Shown here in pieces: positions 1-10,088 of a stretch of 64,000 nucleotides of DNA. The position numbers and the translations under genes are program-made. How positions within the stretch are numbered: the stretch's first letter is position 1; each line of letters opens with the position of its first letter. The notes beneath the pieces are model-generated. The model was not told the DNA's origin, made no database searches, and saw nothing but the letters and a program-made list of their open reading frames with translations. This DNA is from Lepeophtheirus salmonis (lineage: Eukaryota > Arthropoda > Copepoda > Siphonostomatoida > Caligidae), in NCBI RefSeq assembly GCF_016086655.4, contig NC_052143.2, positions 25,993,886 through 26,057,885 of the forward strand, read 5' to 3'.

Positions 1-1188
1 CGTTCAAAGTGTCGTAATCGAGCCATTAAAAATGTATATTTATTCTTTTAACAAGACATAAATGAGTATTATATTTATTTCCCTATGTGCATACAAAGTC
101 CCATTTAGAAATATATGGATTTGGTCCACTGATTCGACTCCCCTCCTCAACAATAGAACAATATGATACAACAGCTCAAAAACTATGTATGGTGGGTCCG
201 ACACTTAAAGCGTAGAAACGCTTTCACTTATCCATGACTCCCCCCCTCAATTACCCATATTAAGAGACCCCCCTCCACCATTTTTTATCATGTGTTTTTT
301 TTATATATGTAAATAAATACAAGACAAAAAAGTTACTTTTTTTACAGGTGTTGTAGGGGAATTAAAAGCAATTAGTGTTTAAGAGGAATCATAATTAAAA
401 TTAATATCTGTTTAAATGACTACAAATCAAAAGTACATAATATGTTGAATGATGATACGGGCTTAGATAATATGATAGCCCCCCACTGAAGTAGATTTCC
501 CCTCCCATCATAACTAAAATAGTCAATTATTCCACTCAAATAACTACACGCAGTGATATGAAAATAAATCATGTTGAATGAATGAGTGAGTGAGTCAAAA
601 ACTTCACCTTTTGTTTTTGTTTTTTAAGTAGCAAATGAATTCTAATATATATATATATATAGTTAAAGATGTTAAATGATTCGGAAAATACAGGAAATTG
701 TGTTTATATCTAATGATTATTTTGAGGATAATGGGGGAACAACAAGCAGATTGGACTTGGCCTATAAATACTGACATGGGAGGAAGGAAAATACTTTTTC
801 GTTATAAGTTTGTTTAATACATACAGGTTGAATAATAAAGAAACATGAAAGTATTTGCTTTAATGGATAAAGTTATAACTAAGATAACTATTTGTGTTTA
901 AACATAAAAACCAATTTATGTTATTTGGTATTGAACTGTACGAAGTACATAGTATATACTTACATGTTTCTTTATGTTGAAGTTTTATTAATGATTCTTC
1001 TTTATATACCTCTTATGTATCTGTTACTACATTTCATATTGGGAGATTAATGTCAATTTTCATTGAAGAGCGACTATTTATGTAAATAGCTTGTTATTTC
1101 AATAAATTATTGATATAATATTATTCTCTTAGGATAGTAAATTATATATGGTAGAAAAACCATATTTTGAAATCCAAAATAAAATGCT
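1..1188. other. AT-rich intergenic DNA
   Basis: No gene or recognisable element is seen. A (TA)n microsatellite lies at 643-661. Several short C-rich tracts (around 138-150, 240-246, 268-274 and 480-486) stand out against the AT-rich background, but I can assign them no function. Confidence 0.6.
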
Positions 1189-1667
1189 CAGGGGCGTTCA
1201 CAGGGAGTAGGCTGGAGGGGCTGCTAAATTGAGGATTTTTTTCTTTTTACAAGTAATTTTTTTGACCTTTCGGGAAAATTATGCTGCAGAGCAAATAATT
1301 AAAAATTTTACATTTTTTTGTTAATAGGTATGGATTTATGAATTTTTTTCCCAAAACACTTAATATTTGAAATTTAATTTGAGATTTTCTTTCCAAAAAA
1401 TTTAATATTTGAAATTTAATTTGAGATTTTCTTTCCAAAAAATTAATAATTGAAATTTAATTTGAGATTTTTTTTCCAAAAATTAATAATTGAAATTTCT
1501 TTCCCAAAAAAAATAATATATTTCCAATGTATTTTTTCAAATATTTCGTGAGTAGCTATTAATTTTTTACATATTTTTTTACAAAATTTTAATTTTTCGA
1601 TTTTTTTTCTTTTTTGTAATTTCAAAAACCAAGCCCCACACAAAATATAATCCTGGGGACGCCCCTG
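1189..1667. repeat. CAGGGGCGTC-family element with internal minisatellite
   Basis: The left end reads CAGGGGCGTTCACAGG and the right end CCTGGGGACGCCCCTG, so the termini are inverted repeats. Flanking 5-mers are atgct and atgta, a weak (3/5) match. The body is extremely AT-rich and contains a roughly 42-bp unit (core GAAATTTAATTTGAGATTTT) repeated about three times at 1355-1480. No protein is encoded; open frames here simply read the minisatellite. This is a non-autonomous DNA element by structure. Confidence 0.7.
1355..1480. repeat. ~42-bp tandem repeat inside the CAGGGGCGTC element
   Basis: Three consecutive near-identical units share the core GAAATTTAATTTGAGATTTT followed by a TTTCCAAAAA block. 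The last unit is more diverged. Looser versions of the same unit recur in other copies of this family (for example 38540-39060 and 53700-54060). Confidence 0.7.
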
Positions 1668-2051
1668 ATGTACATGAGTGAGAAGGGATGTTAATATTTA
1701 AGAATAATATATATTTGAATTTAGCTGGAATAATTTGTTTTCAACTCTTTGTCACGTACAAAAAAAATAAAAAATAAAAATATGACATTGTATTACGTTG
1801 TGTACAAGTTGGCATTTCTATACAACTTTTAATTTTTATTAGCATATTGTACAAGTTACATTTTGTACGCCTCATATCGTCTTCATTTACAGATAACATA
1901 AGAAATAAATGAAGGAAGAAGGATCATCGATAAAAATATAACATAAATAAACATTTTTGTTTATAATTATCCCTCCTAAAAAAACTTCCTAATCATTATC
2001 CACATATTGCAGATCAATAATCTTAGAATGCGGAAGACACACACAAACATA
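1668..2051. other. AT-rich spacer, nothing recognised
   Basis: AT-rich DNA with A-runs near 1759-1782. No open reading frame, TIR or RNA motif is visible before the mariner end at 2052. Confidence 0.5.
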
Positions 2052-2235
2052 CCGGGTGTGGCGAAAAAAATCTTTATACTTCATTTTTGCTACATAAAGC
2101 AAGGTTTATATGAATGCGGTAAAATTGTTTTGCTCAAATACTAAAAATAAATAAAGAAAACTGGATCCTCCTAAGTGTCTTAGAAGCCGAGAAAATATCA
2201 TTTGAACGTGATCAACGAATCCTCATAGCGCTTTA
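2052..2235 (+). mobile_element. mariner-like element, left end fragment (CCGGGTGCGG family)
   Basis: After a TA dinucleotide the sequence reads CCGGGTGTGGCGAAAAAAAT, the terminal repeat seen in complete form at 37164. The following 180 bases match the left part of the copy at 54690 (shared CTAAGTGTCTTAGAAGCCGA against CTAATTGTCTTAGAAGCCGA). The transposase region and right end are missing, so this is a truncated relic. Confidence 0.75.
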
Positions 2236-2904
2236 TTTAAGATTATCATACTCTTTCCTTCCTTGATGCATAATATCCTTGTTAACTTTAGTAACTTGTC
2301 AAAGTACAGCTTGACTGGGGTTGCATCTCATAGAGGGTGATAGGCTCGTACGACAGTTTGGTTTAGTACCTGGAATCCTCCAGCATACTGATCCCAGATA
2401 AGTCGAAATCATTATGCCTACTGAGGTAAATCCCATATCATTCCTAATCCTCATGCTCTGAAACAAAGCTATTTAATTAAGTATATTATAATTATTTATT
2501 AATTATGAAATCTTGAGGTTGTACTAACAAATACATACTGTCAAGAATACTCCTTCATTCTATGGACTTGGATGATATAATCTAGAAAATCTACCTTATT
2601 TATAAGGTTTAGTGATTTTAAGTTCATATAAACAGCCGGAGTAAAGTTCATATTACTTCACCAAGTCGACTTTATCATCAAAAATGATGTTTTTTATCAC
2701 AACAGGAATGCTTACAGGAATCTAAGTCATTTGTGATTCCAGATAAGTCTAAGTATGATGCCCACTGAGGTAAACCCGATATAATTCCTAGTCCCCATGC
2801 TCCACTTGCCTTCTAATGAAAGAAAATGGGGATTTAACAAGGATATTTTCTTATTTCTTCAAAAGGATAGACTCTTGAAATTAAATTAATTAGAAAAACC
2901 ACTT
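2236..2904. repeat. Spacer with a ~65-bp direct repeat pair
   Basis: Two copies of a moderately diverged 65-70 base segment lie at 2390-2460 and 2735-2802, sharing CCAGATAAGTC, ACTGAGGTAAA and CATGCTC blocks. The bases just before the first copy (about 2300-2390) include AGAGGGTGATAGGCTCGTAC, which vaguely recalls large-subunit rRNA, but I cannot confirm that. No coding frame is seen. Confidence 0.5.
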
Positions 2905-3172
2905 TTGATCCTGACAGTAGTCGTCATATGCTTTTCTCAAAGATTGAGCCATGCATGTCTAAGTACAAGCCTAATTAAGGTGAAACCGCGAATGCCTCAT
3001 TAAATCACACATAAAATACTGGATATTCTCAGTTACTTAGATAATTGCGGTAATTGTGGAGCTAGTACATGCCAAAAAATCCCGAATTTATGTGAGCGAT
3101 GCTTTGATGAGATCAAAACCAATTGAAAAACTTGGTGAGTCTGACCCTGGCTCTTCGGTGACTACGGTCTTG
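2905..3172 (+). rRNA. 18S rRNA 5' fragment (diverged, pseudogene-like)
   Basis: The segment follows the 5' end of eukaryotic small-subunit rRNA in order: TTGATCCTGACAGTAGTC, then CATATGCTT, CTCAAAGATTGAGCCATGC, ATGTCTAAGTACAAGCC, GGTGAAACCGCGAATG, CTCATTAAATCA, GTGGAGCTAGTACATGCC and GATCAAAACCAATTG. It stops after about 265 bases, where the real 18S gene would continue for some 1.6 kb. Substitutions at normally invariant positions (for example GATTGAGCC for GATTAAGCC) show it is not a functional gene. The open frame across 3056-3262 is a by-product. It is a dispersed rDNA fragment or an rDNA-derived repeat. Confidence 0.88.
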
Positions 3173-4454
3173 TATAAAATTACTTGTCTCGTTTTTTTTT
3201 TTTTGTTTTTTTTTTGGTTGCAACTTGTACAATTTTCTTTTAATTTACAACTTGTTTGCTAAATTTGATTGAAAAGTCCCTGGGCATTTCTGAGAGAAAA
3301 ATCATGCTTAATCACCTTAATTCATATGTATAGACACTTAGTTGAAAAATAAAGAAACTTAGTAAAACTTAACCAAGCAAATTTTCTATGTACATACTAG
3401 TGTGTTCATCTCTGTCCAAGAGGGATTTTTTTTTCCCGTTTGGTCATGCACACTGACATGTGACTAATCAATACTTATATCAATTCATATAACGTGTTCT
3501 CTTCTCAAGAATGAAAGCATAATACTAATAGTTTGAGAAAAAAAAATTAATGTGATGTTATTGCTGATGAGTACTTGAGTCATTATTTACAGTAATAATT
3601 GCCGAAATATAATTGTATGTAAAATATGAATTAGTGAAATAGCTTAAATGTTTTATTCATTATAAATTGCTAATATTGTATGCCTATGTATATTAAGTAT
3701 ATAGTATACACACTCAAACTAACATAACTAAGGAATTAATGATTAAAAAAAATAATAATAAAAATATTGACTTGAATAATTTCTAAATATCTCTTACAAA
3801 AAAAAAATGCAAAAAAGTATACTAATAATAATGAAAATATGATACATTTTCTAATCTTAAAAAATATCTAGTCTGACCATGACATGAAAATTAATGGTCA
3901 ATCATTACATCGTGTATTATTTCCATATTTGAATTAAAAGAAAAGCTTTACATAAGATGTACTTGGACTTATAAATATGTATCTATACATAGAATAATAT
4001 ACCCATGTATATAAGAATTGATTTGATTGATTTTGTATACATCGTTTTTTAACAATTATATAATAGTATAACAAAAGTAGTGCAAATGACATTTTTTTTT
4101 TTTTTGGAAATTGAACAAAATATGTACAAAAAAACTTACTTTTATAGTTTATATTGGATTTTGTATATATGAGTACAATTGGGGATTTTGTACGAATAGG
4201 TACTTATTTAAAGAAGCAGATGGTACAAGTTGCAATTTATTCGTCTTATAATGGCCTTAATCAATTATAACACCAGACCTTTTAATTAACAACTATAACA
4301 TACAATATACACTACGTTAAGGCTACGTTATTTCATTTTGATCCATTAAAATTACTTATTTACGAATGATGGGACTCTGAGGGAATAATGGACATAATTT
4401 GTCACATAATACTAATCAATTAGTAGTTACAACATTGATATAATATCAAATATT
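3173..4454. other. AT-rich spacer
   Basis: T-runs lie at about 3188-3212 and 4092-4105. No coding sequence, TIR pair or RNA gene is recognised. Confidence 0.5.
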
Positions 4455-5107
4455 CAAGGTTGTGCCCGGTTCAAGTTCAGTGGTTCTATCGGTTCCTGTC
4501 TTAGGTCTCACTTCTTGTATTTCAACTATTTCTGTCTCGGTTCAACTTTATCGTTTCCAGTCTTAGGTCTCATCTGTTTTTTTTTATGCAGGCTCCGTTT
4601 GGTAACAGACATTTAAAACAATGGGCGTCGCTAGAAAATTCGAGCCCAGGAAATGATATTGGCATCGAAAAAATTGGGAAACGCTGGCTTAAAAAATATT
4701 GTAGATATTATAGGGCCCTGAAAAGCTTAGTAGCGAACCTGGATCCATAATCTACCCCACCCCTTCCTCTCTCATAAACACTGTCTGGTGCCTGAAACCA
4801 GTTTTCCAGATCCATATGAAGCCCTTAGCCATTTGGAACTCAGATACAACTGTATCACCCTGGTAACGTAAAAAATCATTTGAAAACTCTGCAATTGTAC
4901 GGAAAAAAACAACTGAGAAAATTAATTAAAGCTAATTTATTATTTTTTTATTATATATACTGTATTTTCTTTATATATTTATATAGGAACAAAAGCACAA
5001 GAACCGAGACTGATAAGCAATATATTGTGATTTCTGTTCGACTTTGTCGATTTTGCTTTTATTTGTTCAAGAACTGGAACCGCTAGACCGATAAGGGTAC
5101 AACCTTG
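4455..5107. mobile_element. Non-autonomous hAT-like element with 8-bp TSD
   Basis: The left end CAAGGTTGTGCCCGGTTC and the reverse complement of the right end, CAAGGTTGTACCCTTATC, form imperfect inverted repeats, with further matches (CGGTTCC) inward. The flanks are caaatatt (4447-4454) and caagtatt (5108-5115), a 7/8 match and a typical hAT target-duplication length. The 653-bp interior has no transposase-like frame; the small frame at 4880-5086 looks like noise. Confidence 0.75.
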
Positions 5108-5257
5108 CAAGTATTCAATTGAATTTCAATGATTACATGAAAAGTACCATTAAAAATGTTTAATTTCATTTTGTTTATCTAAACATTAACTATCTTCTTA
5201 TACATTACATGGGTATTTAGTATGAAAAAGAACTCTAAAGAATAGTGTTTTTTTTAA

Positions 5258-5510
5258 CCCTCTTGTGGTCCTTACATTTTATGCATACCCATTTTCTTGA
5301 GCGTCAAATCTATGTACGCTAGAATATCAATATTTCATTATGTGTTTCTGGAATTTTTTATTGCATAAACCATCATTTATAATAACCGAGTCAAAATGAC
5401 CTGTAAGACAATCTTTGTACGGATGACAAGATGGTGAATATCAATGAGAGGTTTTTTACGTAGTTTAAATTTAAAAACAGGTCAATTTGACCTGTAAGCC
5501 GACAAGAGGG
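5258..5510. mobile_element. piggyBac-like MITE between TTAA sites
   Basis: Ends CCCTCTTGTGG and CGACAAGAGGG are inverted repeats, and the element lies exactly between TTAA at 5254-5257 and TTAA at 5511-5514, the signature duplication of piggyBac elements. The interior carries sub-terminal motifs GTCAAAATGACCTG and GGTCAATTTGACCTG that are themselves palindromic. At 253 bp it is non-autonomous. Confidence 0.8.
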
Positions 5511-5514
5511 TTAA

Positions 5515-6176
5515 AAAATTCGAAATTTGTTATGCATGACCATTCTTTAGAAGAGTACATGTGTATACTAGTAGAATGAACTATTTACAAGAGTTGAAAC
5601 ATAGTTCATTTTTTTATTGTTCGTAAAATCTGGATCGATATTATATATACATATGGCCATGTTATATATAAACAATATGCATAGCATTACACATAGTGTG
5701 TGCTTCATATACACACTACAAACATACATAAAATGGATTTGATTTCAATTTAAAAGATTGATGAATGAACTCAATTAATTATTGTTATAGTCAAAGATTT
5801 AATTGAATCTAATGGTTATAATTAAGTATATGTACCTAATGGAGAGAATGTAATATACAAATTCAAGATTGATTAAAAAAATAATAATCAAAATGATCCC
5901 AATTTGACTTTAAAAATTGCAAAAAAAAATCTATAAATAAAGCATTCATCACTCTGATGATACAAAGAACATTTGAAGCCCCCTCCTTCTAATGAAAATT
6001 GTAACATCAGAAATGCACTTACGTGAATGTCGCGTACAAGATGATTTTTATACAAGTTGGTATTTGTACAAACAGATTGAATATACAAACCTCAAAATGA
6101 TAAATAATACTTTACAATACATGAGATGAGGATATTGGAATGATTGAATTTCAATTAAATATTTGATATATTAATA
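5515..6176. other. AT-rich spacer
   Basis: No convincing gene or element. Short open frames are in AT-rich sequence without codon bias. Confidence 0.5.
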
Positions 6177-6994
6177 CCCAAATATGGTCCATTGAAATCT
6201 GAACACTTACTAATTCAATAATTAATGAAGGTTGAATAATTGAAATTAATTCATATTTCGATATATTAAAGCATAAGAATTAGTTAGAAAACAAAACAAA
6301 CTTGACCTCTCTAGCTTACGTACAAGTAGAGAAAAGAACGCTTGTACGTGATCGACGAATTTATATTCGCGCACGCCAAGACCACCATCCACGCTGTCAG
6401 CAAGCCAAAGTTTAAGTTGGAGAGGAAGGAGGGCTCTGTCAAAAAGGTCAAACTGGCCGAACGAATTAAAGAAAACAGCCCAGGCCAATATCCTTAAGTC
6501 CATGAGGGTCCATGTAAGAGACTCAGGACGTTTAGAGAGCTATCAAAAAAGTGGGTGGGAATAGCCTTGTGAGGGTGGAGAGGCCACTTTTGTCACTAGC
6601 AGTGAAAGAAACCTATCTCCTCCATTGCAAGACTTTTGAGTTTTTTGAACTCTTTTTTGACACTTTTGCCCCCCCCCCTCCCCCTACAGCCCTGATGACA
6701 AACTCTTCCACTACACATTTTGGATGCATGTCGAAGGGAAGGCCTGCAATATCTGTCATACAAACGCCGAGGCCCTCAAAGTACTGCCAGCCAACACTGG
6801 GACGCCATGACAGAGTACTACATCCATAGCGGGTGACAGGCCTTCTACCGCCTGGAAGCCGCTAAGGAGGGTTGCATTAAGGATTACGAGAGCTCAGAAA
6901 CACATCTATTTATAGTATGAATTATATTTTAATTAATAAATTATATCTTGTTGATTTTTAAATTCAAAGTGTTCAGATTTTGATGGAACACTCG
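6177..6994 (+). mobile_element. mariner-like relic with decayed transposase (GGTCCATTGAAATCTG family)
   Basis: The left end contains GGTCCATTGAAATCTGAAC and the right end the reverse-complement form (GTTCAGATTTTGATGGAAC), bounded by TA. On the plus strand a broken frame still reads SPDDKLFHYTFWMHVEGKA (near 6695), matching the mariner SPD-x-N-P-x-D block around the third catalytic Asp. An upstream frame reads DEFIFAHAKTTIHAVS. At 0.8 kb the element lacks the central catalytic region, so it is internally deleted and inactive. Close relatives lie at 33711 and 41647. A C-run at 6667-6685 interrupts it. Confidence 0.8.
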
Positions 6995-7243
6995 TAATTT
7001 TGTACTATTTTGATGACAATTACTAACAAGATAAGCATTTGTAACACATTATATAATCAAAGTGCCACCAATGCCGTAACTATGGTGACTAAGGGGCCAT
7101 GTCCCTCATAAATTACTATTGTGCCTCCATCACAACTGAAATGTAAATACGGACATAATTTAAATTTTCTTCTACTGAAACCACCTAATTGTGACCACTG
7201 TCTTTATTCTTCTGCTTAACAATTGTTTATTTTTAAATGTGTC

Positions 7244-7429
7244 CAGGGGCGTTAAGGAATTATTCGCTTAACCTAAAAAAAAATCTTGCTTTGTACGATA
7301 AATTTTTAATGCAAAAATTGCATTTTTTATACAAATTCTTTTCTTATTAAAAAAAAAGGGAAATTAGGGGCCAGGGAAAATACTTTTGAAAAAATTAAGG
7401 CAAAAAAAAAAATCATGCGGACACCCCTG
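7244..7429. repeat. CAGGGGCGTC-family element, shortest complete copy
   Basis: The copy begins CAGGGGCGTTAAGG and ends GCGGACACCCCTG, and is flanked by perfect 5-bp repeats gtgtc (7239-7243 and 7430-7434). At 186 bp it is the smallest copy with both ends. The interior is AT-rich and non-coding. Confidence 0.8.
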
Positions 7430-8788
7430 GTGTCCCCAGACCTGTAATTACTGAGGGTTATTATAACAAATATATTATTTTGAAGGGCTGGAAGTAATAA
7501 AAAAAAAAAGATTAAAAAAAGAAGTAGAAAGTCATGCAAATTTGTTTTTTGGTATGTCTTTGAAATTGGATATTATCTCTCGGTGCACTTGATTAAAAAA
7601 GCTAAGACAAGGGGTCGTCTTGTTTATCATTCTAAAATTACAGAATATATTTTCTTCCTTGATGATAACTATTAACTAGGTATTCTTTGTATAGGAATGT
7701 ATGTAAGACATATCTACAAATCTTGATTGTGCGTATTTTTTACGTATTTTTAGATCTTATTCTACTGCTAAATTACATAAATCTTTGACAAACTTTTTTA
7801 AATATGCATTTATTATGACTTTTTGCTTTTTGGAGAAGTTTTGTTTAAATGTTCACCAATGGAACTTATTGTACATGGTGGTGTAATATTATTAGTGACC
7901 TATTAATAATATGTATATCTGTTCGCAGTTCCGAAGTTTTTTACTCCAAAAATACTCCTATTAAAAGATTCTTGTTCCTTCACCTTTCCACTTGTCTAAA
8001 TCACTAGTCCTCATGGTTTTGTTGAGGTATTTGCTTGGTGTGTGTAAAGACACCCAAAGGAATCAAATTGATCATGAATGAGTGTGTCACGAACACTTGT
8101 GATCTTCAATGAGGGGGTTTGGAATATCCCTGGAATACTATCCTGAAAAAGATGGAAAATATATTGAGAAATGACATAAATTGTATTTCTAAGTAACTAC
8201 CCCTCGTTCCCCTCATACGATGTTCCACGTTACCCCTATGCAATCTGTAAATAAATAATAAAGTATGTAGTTACGTAGCTTGATTCAATAATGAATGAAA
8301 GATCACTAAGTATTGACTCTCCTCTCCTCTGCTCCTTGTTTCAACAAAAGCTGTGTTATGTAATTGGGTATTTAAATTCTGGGTAACAGGATCCTTGGGG
8401 ATTTCAAGCAGAGGAAAATAAAATAAATAAGTATATTCATTAATGTACATATACAATACTTATTGTGATTTCAGTTACGTCCGTACACATCATAATATCC
8501 TGATTTGTGGAATGACAGACCATTTTAAAGAGAACAATTAATTTATCTTTCTTCTTTCTTTTTGAGCATCGGGGTTAGTTTATTATTATAAATACAAATA
8601 ATGTGTGATGGGCCATGGATTAGTAGGTAGTATTACTTACTATTTCATATTTGATGTTATTAAGGACGATATTTGATTGTGATGAAAAATTTCTCTTTCT
8701 AATTTTAACGGCCATTTTTGTATTTTGCGGAAAATAGAAATTAAAAACCGGTTAATTTTTTGAGGAATGACGCTCACGCACTTTTTAT
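7430..8788. other. AT-rich spacer upstream of the candidate gene
   Basis: A-runs occur at about 7499-7520. No TIRs or coding frames are recognised; 8000-8280 is slightly less AT-rich but shows no sustained open frame. Confidence 0.45.
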
Positions 8789-9166
8789 CCTCGTTGTAGT
8801 AGTAGTAGTAGTAGTAGTTGTTGTAGTAATATACAAAACATACCTTTATAATAATGAAGAAGAAGCGTGCTAGAGTGTGGAGTGAGTGACCAAGAAGATG
8901 GCGTGCTTCTTTTTCTTCTTCCTTCCTTTACAGTGCTTATTCCTCTTGTTGTTATTATTATTATTACTGTTTAGTTGTAATAATAGTAGTGTGTAGTAGT
9001 AGTTGTAGTAGTAGTAGTGTAAGTTGTAATAAAAGACAAGGATTTAGTTGAAATTGGACTCTTACCCTGTTCGGGCGCTGTCTTTTTTTTCCACATACAT
9101 TGTGTTCATTTCTCTTTCATGTCATTGTGACTTATTCTAATACGATGAGTATGTGAAAGTTCGACC
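8789..9166 (+). promoter_or_regulatory. TAG-repeat-rich 5' leader / promoter region
   Basis: This stretch precedes the only convincing coding exon and differs in texture from its surroundings: TAG/GTA repeats at 8796-8818 and 8981-9020, CT-rich tracts, and GC-richer pieces such as TGTTCGGGCGCTGTC near 9068. The transcription start is not defined by a clear TATA box. A candidate acceptor-like CCTTTACAG lies at about 8924-8932, so part of it could be intronic. Its assignment as leader is inferred from position. Confidence 0.4.
8898..8996 (+). CDS. Small hydrophobic upstream ORF (32 aa), tentative
   Basis: An ATG in a good context (AAGATGG) opens a 32-codon frame. The peptide starts MACFFFFFLPLQC and continues into a run of leucines, then ends in a short Ser/Asn tail. 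It therefore resembles a signal or membrane anchor, though the Phe and Leu runs are partly products of TTC and TTA repeats in the DNA. It ends about 170 bases before the start at 9167 and is in the same frame but separated by stops. It could act as an upstream ORF that lowers translation of the downstream exon, or be chance in low-complexity DNA. Confidence 0.25.
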   Translation: MACFFFFFLPLQCLFLLLLLLLLLFSCNNSSV

Positions 9167-9485
9167 ATGTGTAGTGTGATTGAAATAAAGAATTCAGAGG
9201 AGTATTATATTCATTATAAAAGTCCTGAATCCATGGAAAAGTCGAAATCAAAAAAGGAAATGGGGATAAAGAATGAGGAGGAAGTTACTTCCGATCGGGG
9301 TTCCTCCATGTCCGAGGACTCTAGTTCCAAGTTGGAAGACAACAATGGGGGACCTCCTCCTTTGGAAATGATGGATTCGGGGACACAGGTGGATATGGGT
9401 CTAGAAGAGGGTGGAAGCGGCGAGGGACGAGGGTTGTTGATTGAGAAACCCAAGTCCAAGTTGAAGAAATGGAGCTACACAAACG
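9167..9485 (+). CDS. Candidate first coding exon, Ser/Glu-rich N-terminus of an unidentified protein
   Basis: I do not recognise the family. The frame starts at an ATG at 9167 (MCSVIEIKNSEEYY) or alternatively at the second Met (residue 23, 9233, context TCCATGG). It is clearly richer in GC than the neighbourhood and has a coding-like composition: Lys/Glu blocks at residues 23-40, a Ser/Asp/Glu stretch (about 43-60), GGPPPLEMMDSG, a Gly/Glu stretch (about 75-90), and a basic end KPKSKLKKWSYTN (residues about 94-106). A possible splice donor, ACG|GTATAG, falls at 9485/9486 and leaves phase 1. Without splicing the frame would stop at 9511 after only nine more residues. The N-terminal region looks intrinsically disordered, as in many regulatory or membrane proteins ahead of a folded domain. 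The next exon is not found in this window, so a long intron is implied. Confidence 0.55.
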
Positions 9486-9511
9486 GTATAGTCCAAGAGA
9501 TCCTTTATTAA

Positions 9512-9655
9512 CTCGTATTCCTCACCTCATTGAGATGATTTACAATGTGTACCTCAGACTTAATATGTCCTCTACTTACTCTCATTACACAGTGTTGCAA
9601 TCACGGTTTTAGTATTTGTTATTGGCTCATTTGTTGTGTGACTCGCCACTATTTA
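9512..9655. other. Sequence after the candidate splice donor
   Basis: If the exon at 9167-9485 is real, this is the start of its first intron. Nothing specific is seen here. Confidence 0.35.
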
Positions 9656-10088
9656 CAGGGGCGATCAATATACTACTACTTAAAAAAAAAAAAAAAAAAA
9701 AAAATGGGGCCTCCCCGTGATTACAACAATTTTGCATCATCACCTTTGTACCCTATTTAGTACCTTTTTTGTGTGTGGGTTCTTATTTATTTGGGCTAGT
9801 CCCGCTCAGTTCAGTCTCTGTACGGTCCAGTTTGGTCCTTGTAGACTTACACTCAATTTTATTCCTTCTTTGTTTATCAGATCTAGTACTGACAGTCTTG
9901 AGACTCAGGGGAGTCAGCTGGATCACATATATATTTGGGGTGGGGGAATTTTTTAATTCAAATACTAAATTTTTTGCTCTGGTATATAAATTGCCCGAAT
10001 GATGAAGTAATTTTCTAGTAAAAAGCAAAAATTCCTTAACCGGGGCAGGGGGTACAACCCTCCAACCCACCCCCTGAGGACGCCCCTA
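9656..10088. repeat. Composite repeat with CAGGGGCG-like left and GGACGCCCCT right ends
   Basis: The left boundary CAGGGGCGATC (9656) and the right boundary CTGAGGACGCCCCTA (10088) resemble the CAGGGGCGTC family, but no 5-bp duplication is visible. Inside are a 23-base A-run (9682-9704) and a CAGTTCAGTCTC/GGTCCAGTTTGGTCC patch (9805-9840) of the kind found in the TAGTGTTGT element at 36744. The last part (9940-10088) has the typical AT-rich body ending in CCAACCCACCCCCTG. Probably several insertions on top of one another. Confidence 0.45.

Noticed and set aside
1247..1643. Two minus-strand frames with repeated KSQIKFQIL peptide
   Set aside because: They translate the 42-bp minisatellite and AT-rich body of a transposable repeat.
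3056..3262. Open frame beginning MELVHAKKSRIYVSDALM
   Set aside because: It is a reading of the 18S rRNA fragment plus a T-run.
6551..6829. 92-codon frame in the mariner relic
   Set aside because: It is out of frame with the transposase pieces; the real signal is in another frame with stops.
9214..9459. Minus-strand frame opposite the candidate exon
   Set aside because: Mirror of the GC-richer plus-strand coding exon; the plus strand has the better start, composition and donor site.
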